From the NCBI GenBank assembly GCA_049970695.1, contig JBMFML010000003.1:62001-126000 (forward strand): a DNA stretch of 64,000 bases, given 5' to 3'. Origin of the DNA: UBA285 sp049970695 (GTDB lineage Archaea > Thermoproteota > Thermoprotei_A > Sulfolobales > Desulfurococcaceae). A model generated the notes under the pieces. The model worked only from the letters and a program-made list of their open reading frames with translations, ran no database searches and had not been told where the DNA came from. How positions within the stretch are numbered: the stretch's first letter is position 1; each line of letters begins with the position of its first letter. The position numbers were made by a program, and so were the translations under genes. This document shows positions 59,797-64,000 of this stretch, piece after piece.

Positions 59797-60555
59797 TTAA
59801 AACCCTTGAATGGATCTAACGTAGATCTTTGAAAACCCGTAGGTCTTTAGAATGCTTGTGAGCTGGCGAATCTGCTCGTCACCAACCTTAGACCTTACAT
59901 CTACCCACTCAGGGCTTCGAGGAGTAGTTAGCGGCTTACCGATTAGCTGGTTGAGTATAATCACCGTCCTATCCCTATCAAGATACCCCTCCACGTGCTT
60001 GAAGTAACTGGCAAAAACATCAAGAGTGAGGTCTTTGTGTAATGGTATTCTAAGCTCTAGTGGTATATCATAGCGCTTTAGCAGGGCGAGAGACTTGAGA
60101 AACTCCATCCACAATTTCTTGCTCACTTCAATGGGTAGCCCGTAGAGTTCCTCGGGGGGTATTTTCAAGTCCGTTGCAACGTGGTCTATTAAGTTTTGCT
60201 CCACAAGCTTCTCAAGTAGGCGGTATATTGTCAAGTTAGAATTCAAGCTGGTTAAAAGCCCTATTTTGCGGACTTCCTTTAGTAGATGTCCAAGCGCACT
60301 ATATTGAGTAAGCGGTTCGCCGCCTGTTACATGAAAGTAGTCTACCAGCGCTTTCGAGGCCTCTGCTTCTTCAACAATAGTTGATACATCGGCGTATTTA
60401 CATATGTTGGGATCCCTCTCGGCAAGCCTCCAGTTGTGGCAAAAAGGGCATTTCAAGTTACAACCACACAACCATAGAGTAAATACGGGGTGTCCCTGAA
60501 CATCAACTAGTGATACGCTCTTCCAGCCGGCTACTAGCAGTTTCACCAGGTGCAC
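59797..60555 (-). CDS. nrdG: Anaerobic ribonucleotide reductase-activating protein (radical SAM)
   Basis: A 252-residue radical SAM enzyme: Cys32, Cys36 and Cys39 (C-N-L-K-C-P-F-C) bind the cluster, and V-T-G-G-E-P-L (near 77-83) binds SAM. It makes the glycyl radical on NrdD, whose gene is directly upstream (42 bases). It is longer than E. coli NrdG (about 154 residues), as usual for archaeal activators. Confidence 0.92.
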   Translation of the reverse strand: MHLVKLLVAGWKSVSLVDVQGHPVFTLWLCGCNLKCPFCHNWRLAERDPNICKYADVSTIVEEAEASKALVDYFHVTGGEPLTQYSALGHLLKEVRKIGLLTSLNSNLTIYRLLEKLVEQNLIDHVATDLKIPPEELYGLPIEVSKKLWMEFLKSLALLKRYDIPLELRIPLHKDLTLDVFASYFKHVEGYLDRDRTVIILNQLIGKPLTTPRSPEWVDVRSKVGDEQIRQLTSILKTYGFSKIYVRSIQGF

Positions 60556-60597
60556 CTAACCCTAGAGAAGCGCTAAGCGTATGCAAGGAAAGGGGGT

Positions 60598-62565
60598 TTA
60601 TAACTTATAGTGTTTACGAGACCAGAACTCTTTCCTTCTCTGGGGGCTCCAATTCCGCAGCGGCCTGTAGTAACCTATAATTCTACTCCAAATGTCTACG
60701 TTGCTACTTCCGCACTTAGGACACGATGTATAGAGCCCGGTGATTGTTGTATCGCAGCTGTTGCAGTGTGTTATTGCTGGTGTGTAGCTCCAATAAATGA
60801 GGTCTGTTTGAATCAACTTCTTCGTTAATGAAGCTAGAGCCTCGGGGTCTGCTTCTTCGCCGAGGAATATGTGCATCATTACACCCCCAGTAAAGTACTT
60901 CTGAACTCTCTGCTCTACTTCTATTCTATCAGGTAGCTCCATTGAAGCGTAGTAAGGTGCTATGCTCGTAGCATACACCGGATTCTCGGGGTCTGGCAGG
61001 TACTCTGCTAACTCCTTGTATCTCTTCAAGTCGAGCATTGCAAGCTTTGGAGACGCAGATTCTCCTGGCACTTCCTCGACATTCCAGGGAACCCCCTCTT
61101 CCATCATCCACCTTCTAGCAGTCTTAGTTGCATATTCGACGATTTTCCTCATCAATTCAGCTGCTCTTAGCCAGTCCTTTCTCGATCCATCAAGCCACAA
61201 TTTAGGTTCCTGCATCAAAATTGCTGCTGCCTCGGGTAATCCTATTAGTCCTATAGTGTTGAAGTGCGAAGCTGGAAATTCTGGCATGTATTCTATTATC
61301 ATTGCATAGAAGTTTGGATAGTTCTTCATAATGTACATGTAGCGGCTTCTAAACCAATTTACGGCTTCTCTCACAAGCTTTAGTGTCTCGTCGTAGAGCT
61401 CCCAGAACTTGTGCTCCTCGCTTCTTGCTTCAAGAGCTAGTCTAGGCAGGTTCACATCTACGACATTAACACTGCCAGTTATGTCGGGTAATGCCCAGAG
61501 CCCTCCAAACCTCGTCTTTTCGACGCTTCTGAAGTACTCCTCTTTGAGCTCCTCAACCTCTTTCTTAGCTACTGATAGAGAGAACTTGCTGTTTCTGAGA
61601 GCGTACATCATTTCGTTCTTCTGAATACTTAGCCTACAGCACATAGCAAATGTCGCATCGGGGTCGACTATTCTAGTATTGAGCCAATAGAAGCTTCCGC
61701 GCCTAGCTGCCGTTTTGAAGACTGCTTCGTGTATTTCTGGGTCTTCCCATAACCACTTTGCAGTAACCATTAACGTTGGTATTGGAAATGTGAAGGGTTG
61801 TCCTACAGAGTCGCCTTCGTAGTAGAGCTCTGAAAGGGCCTTGAAGAATATCTTAGCTTCTTCTTCGTACTCGCCGAGGAAGCCTACTTCTTCGCCGCCG
61901 TAAACTGCCTGATCGCCTTCTAGCATTTTGCGGGGTGCATCCATAGTTATAGTGAAGTTTGTGAAGGGCGTTTGCATGCCGACTCTTGTCGGGTAGTTCA
62001 AATTGTAGAGGAGCCTTTGAATTTGCTGCTTGATCTGCTTGTAGGTTGGCTTGTCATGTCTTATGAAGGGGCCTGCATACCATTCAACACTTGAGAGTGC
62101 TTGTGCACCCGTGAAGTAGTGTTGCATTGTTGTGAGAAAGTTTGCTACGTGATCAACGAAAGTATCGAAGTGCCTTGCAGGTCTCGAAATTATTGTTATA
62201 GTCTTTAATCCCTTCTTCAGGAGTCTGGCTATGCTGTGTCCAGTGCAGTATGGTATGTATACGCTGTGAGGTAGTTTGTGGACGTAGATTAAGCCGTCTA
62301 CATGGGCCTTATATATGTGAGGCGGTAGGAGCCTTACTGCGTCATTCTCCATGTACTTGTCTAGCAACCACGCGAAGAAGCTGCTAGGGCCCTGATATCT
62401 GTTGGCATTTTCGTTAACGTCAAGTCTGTTCCAGCTTGCATAGACGCTCAGCGGGTCTTTCCATGGCTCTTCGAGTTCCCCAACCGGTTTTTGCAAAAAG
62501 CCCCCTAAGACATCGTGTCGTGTTGGTCCCCCTAAAACATCTACGCTGAAACTTTTGATTAGCAA
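60598..62565 (-). CDS. nrdD: Anaerobic ribonucleoside-triphosphate reductase
   Basis: A 655-residue class III ribonucleotide reductase. Near the C-terminus are zinc-binding C-N-S-C and C-P-K-C, then the glycyl-radical site R-I-I-G631-Y. The N-terminus begins directly with the catalytic core (N-E-N-A-N-R-Y-Q-G); the usual N-terminal ATP-cone that controls activity is missing. It makes dNTPs without oxygen. It starts 2 bases after nep1. Confidence 0.93.
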   Translation of the reverse strand: MLIKSFSVDVLGGPTRHDVLGGFLQKPVGELEEPWKDPLSVYASWNRLDVNENANRYQGPSSFFAWLLDKYMENDAVRLLPPHIYKAHVDGLIYVHKLPHSVYIPYCTGHSIARLLKKGLKTITIISRPARHFDTFVDHVANFLTTMQHYFTGAQALSSVEWYAGPFIRHDKPTYKQIKQQIQRLLYNLNYPTRVGMQTPFTNFTITMDAPRKMLEGDQAVYGGEEVGFLGEYEEEAKIFFKALSELYYEGDSVGQPFTFPIPTLMVTAKWLWEDPEIHEAVFKTAARRGSFYWLNTRIVDPDATFAMCCRLSIQKNEMMYALRNSKFSLSVAKKEVEELKEEYFRSVEKTRFGGLWALPDITGSVNVVDVNLPRLALEARSEEHKFWELYDETLKLVREAVNWFRSRYMYIMKNYPNFYAMIIEYMPEFPASHFNTIGLIGLPEAAAILMQEPKLWLDGSRKDWLRAAELMRKIVEYATKTARRWMMEEGVPWNVEEVPGESASPKLAMLDLKRYKELAEYLPDPENPVYATSIAPYYASMELPDRIEVEQRVQKYFTGGVMMHIFLGEEADPEALASLTKKLIQTDLIYWSYTPAITHCNSCDTTITGLYTSCPKCGSSNVDIWSRIIGYYRPLRNWSPQRRKEFWSRKHYKL

Positions 62566-62567
62566 GT

Positions 62568-63260
62568 TTAGAGTTCCATTAAACCGAAAATTTTCTCGGC
62601 GGCCGCGATAGTTCTTGAAACAACTATGAGAGTTGATAAGGGCGCCCTATATATTGAATAACAGTAGTCCGCGTGTCTTAATGTTTCTTCCTCGAAATCC
62701 CCATGTGGAAATCCGCCTATTCCGATTGCCATTTTCTCTGAAACGGCTTGCTTAACCACTTCTGAAAGCGGTTTGTACTCGCATGCCTCGCGCAGTAGTA
62801 TGAGGCCGCGCGCACCTAGTTCACGCAGAAATTGTTGGAGCGTTAGGGTCTTGATATGCATCAAAGGCTTTTCACTTCCAGGGGGCACTCTGCCTTCTTT
62901 AAATAGCTGCTCTATTAATCCAACAAACCTATTGTAATTCCTCGGTATTCTGGTAGCGGGATCTACGAATATGGCGTGTCCGCCTATAGTGTGTACGGCT
63001 ATTCTAAGTAATCCACTTTTGCATAGAGGGCTTTCCAGGGCTTCGAGCAAACTGACGTGTACTATGTCAGGCCTACCGCGCTTTTCTTTCTTGGGAAGGT
63101 CTTTCATTGCATGGTAGTGCAGGCTTATGTCGAGTAGCATTTCGAGCGGTTTCTTTCTCCTTCTCCTCGCAGTTTTCAGTATAGCTGGGTGACTTGCTAT
63201 TGAGGGTGGAACCGTTTCGAGCGACGATTCGAGTAGTACTAGTATTAGAGGCCTTGACAT
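62568..63260 (-). CDS. nep1: rRNA pseudouridine N1-methyltransferase Nep1
   Basis: A 230-residue SPOUT-class enzyme: R-G-R-P-D-I-V-H (near 61-68), I-P-R-N-Y-N-R-F near 104-111, and G-I-G-G-F-P-H-G-D-F, the SAM-binding knot near 190-199. It methylates a pseudouridine in 16S rRNA and helps small-subunit assembly. It is the first gene of the nep1-nrdD-nrdG-thyX-dcd run. A TATA-like CTTTAATAG (minus strand, 63283-63291) lies about 27 bases before the start, so the mRNA may be leaderless. Confidence 0.93.
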   Translation of the reverse strand: MSRPLILVLLESSLETVPPSIASHPAILKTARRRRKKPLEMLLDISLHYHAMKDLPKKEKRGRPDIVHVSLLEALESPLCKSGLLRIAVHTIGGHAIFVDPATRIPRNYNRFVGLIEQLFKEGRVPPGSEKPLMHIKTLTLQQFLRELGARGLILLREACEYKPLSEVVKQAVSEKMAIGIGGFPHGDFEEETLRHADYCYSIYRAPLSTLIVVSRTIAAAEKIFGLMEL

Positions 63261-63412
63261 CCCACTACTTTACCCTTGGCCTATTAAAGTACACCGAGTT
63301 TTTAATGGCATATTGCGAAAATGCTTTCTCGCGGATATCAATCTACTTTTTAAAAAGTTAAAAATTTAGAGCCCCCTGTTTGTAGTATTCACGGCATTCG
63401 AGCTGTGCTCTA

Positions 63413-63748
63413 ATGAAGACGCGCTTGCTTAAGGATTTGGCCGTGCAGAGATTCAGTTTGCTATTTAGACTCGCGCTAGAAGCAACTAGGAAAGGGGATT
63501 ACGCGCTAGCTAGGAGGTATGTTGAGATTGGGCTTAGAATTCTCAGAAAGGCTCAATTGAGGCCTCCTAAAAAGTACAAGAGGCGCTACTGTAGAAAGTG
63601 CCTTGCGCCCTTAATACCCGGTATTACGCTTAGTGTCAGGATCAGAAGTGAGGGTAAAGGTTCAAGAGTCGTCTACAGGTGTTTACTCTGCGGGTGGATA
63701 AGAAGGTTCATGATAAAGACACGATGGAAAAAATTAGAGAAAGAGTAG
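63413..63748 (+). CDS. rnp4: RNase P protein subunit Rnp4 (Rpr2/Rpp21 family)
   Basis: A 111-residue protein with an N-terminal helical region and a zinc ribbon Cys60, Cys63, Cys90 and Cys93 (C-R-K-C ... C-L-L-C). This fits Rpp21/Rpr2, which works with the RNase P RNA to trim the 5' end of pre-tRNAs. GTTAAAAATTTAG, near 63358-63370, about 45-50 bases upstream, may hold a TATA box. It overlaps the YhbY-like gene. Confidence 0.9.
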   Translation: MKTRLLKDLAVQRFSLLFRLALEATRKGDYALARRYVEIGLRILRKAQLRPPKKYKRRYCRKCLAPLIPGITLSVRIRSEGKGSRVVYRCLLCGWIRRFMIKTRWKKLEKE

Positions 63749-63978
63749 CTGGTAAGGTAGATGTGCAACTTGGAAAAAGAGGAATTACCGAGGCTTTTCT
63801 AAAAGAATTAGAAAATAGGCTGAAACACCAGCGCGTGGTAAAGATAAGGCTGCTTAAGTCTTTCAGGAGGTTTTCGGGGCAGAGCATTGAAGACGTAGCC
63901 TCGTACCTGGCTGAGAAGACCAACTCGAAAGTATATGAAATAAGGGGGTTTACACTAATACTCGTCAAAGAAGATTAG
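63724..63978 (+). CDS. YhbY/CRM-domain RNA-binding protein
   Basis: About 84 residues from the ATG at 63724; the frame is open from 63679. It has the CRM-fold pattern V-Q-L-G-K-R-G-I-T-E-A-F-L-K-E-L and V-K-I-R-L-L near 40, ending in I-R-G-F-T-L-I-L-V. Such proteins bind pre-ribosomal RNA. It overlaps rnp4 by 25 bases, which suits two RNA-processing genes in one operon. The start is uncertain: GTG 63694 is also possible. Confidence 0.82.
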   Translation: MEKIRERVAGKVDVQLGKRGITEAFLKELENRLKHQRVVKIRLLKSFRRFSGQSIEDVASYLAEKTNSKVYEIRGFTLILVKED

Positions 63979-64000
63979 CTTCAAAGAATTTAAGTACTCG

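Noticed and set aside
1..64000. CRISPR arrays, IS elements or prophage
   Set aside because: No regularly spaced repeats, transposase or integrase-like frames were seen.

Overview
The window looks like a piece of a hyperthermophilic crenarchaeal (Thermoproteota) chromosome, most likely Desulfurococcales-like. The evidence is a Cren7 chromatin protein, ribosomal protein L38e, ESCRT-III/Vps4 (CdvB/CdvC) division genes, archaeal PheS/PheT, the RNase P subunit Rnp4, Nep1, a tungsten-type glyceraldehyde-3-phosphate:ferredoxin oxidoreductase, intron-containing tRNAs, C/D box guide RNA candidates, GTG/TTG starts and TATA boxes close to start codons. I cannot name the species. I saw no CRISPR array, rRNA, IS element or prophage.

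Region by region. 1-7.2 kb (minus) is an energy-converting membrane-bound [NiFe] hydrogenase operon with Mrp-type antiporter subunits; its last visible gene is cut by the left edge. A divergent HTH regulator with a CxxC pair lies across a 360-bp region rich in repeats. 7.9-9.2 kb holds ogt and a DUF89 protein. 9.3-15.1 kb (plus) has pterin-cofactor genes (moaA, moaC, a moaD-moaE fusion, a moaB-like gene), hypF and a HAD hydrolase; these fit a cell needing tungsten/molybdenum pterin for GAPOR and HypF for the hydrogenase. A decayed gene fragment and a beta-RFAP synthase follow. 16.7-20 kb (minus) encodes pheT, which has no ordinary start codon, and an M28-like peptidase. 20-24.2 kb has an alpha-glucan phosphorylase, cren7, cdvC and cdvB. 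24.3-27.2 kb has a class III CoA-transferase, a gamma-glutamyltransferase-like protein and a tiny membrane protein. 27.2-36.3 kb (minus) has a radical SAM protein, an m5C methyltransferase, pheS and a complete Dpp/Opp peptide ABC transporter. 36.5-40.3 kb has the GAPOR gene and a GlmS whose glutaminase nucleophile is missing.

40.5-48.8 kb mixes small unknown genes with a second ESCRT-III protein, a TatD-like hydrolase, a Zn-finger protein, an AIR-synthase-like protein, an MBL-fold protein, a split tRNA-Tyr gene, a translin-like protein and a PhoU-like regulator. 48.8-53.6 kb has a structured RNA candidate, tRNA-Cys with intron, rpl38e, a DtxR-feoA-feoB iron module with a clear palindrome, a PLD-family protein and tRNA-Arg. 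53.7-58 kb has a large SF2 helicase, a membrane protein and sfsA. 58.1-63.3 kb (minus) has tRNA-Glu with an intron at an unusual position and a tight nep1-nrdD-nrdG-thyX-dcd operon (rRNA modification plus anaerobic dNTP supply). The right edge has rnp4 and a YhbY-like RNA-binding protein.

The most interesting signals are the GlmS without Cys2, the noncanonical tRNA-Glu intron, three C/D box sRNA candidates with TATA boxes, the structured RNA at 48.82-48.91 kb, the pheT start, the MoaD-MoaE fusion with an internal Gly-Gly, and the FeoAB operator.
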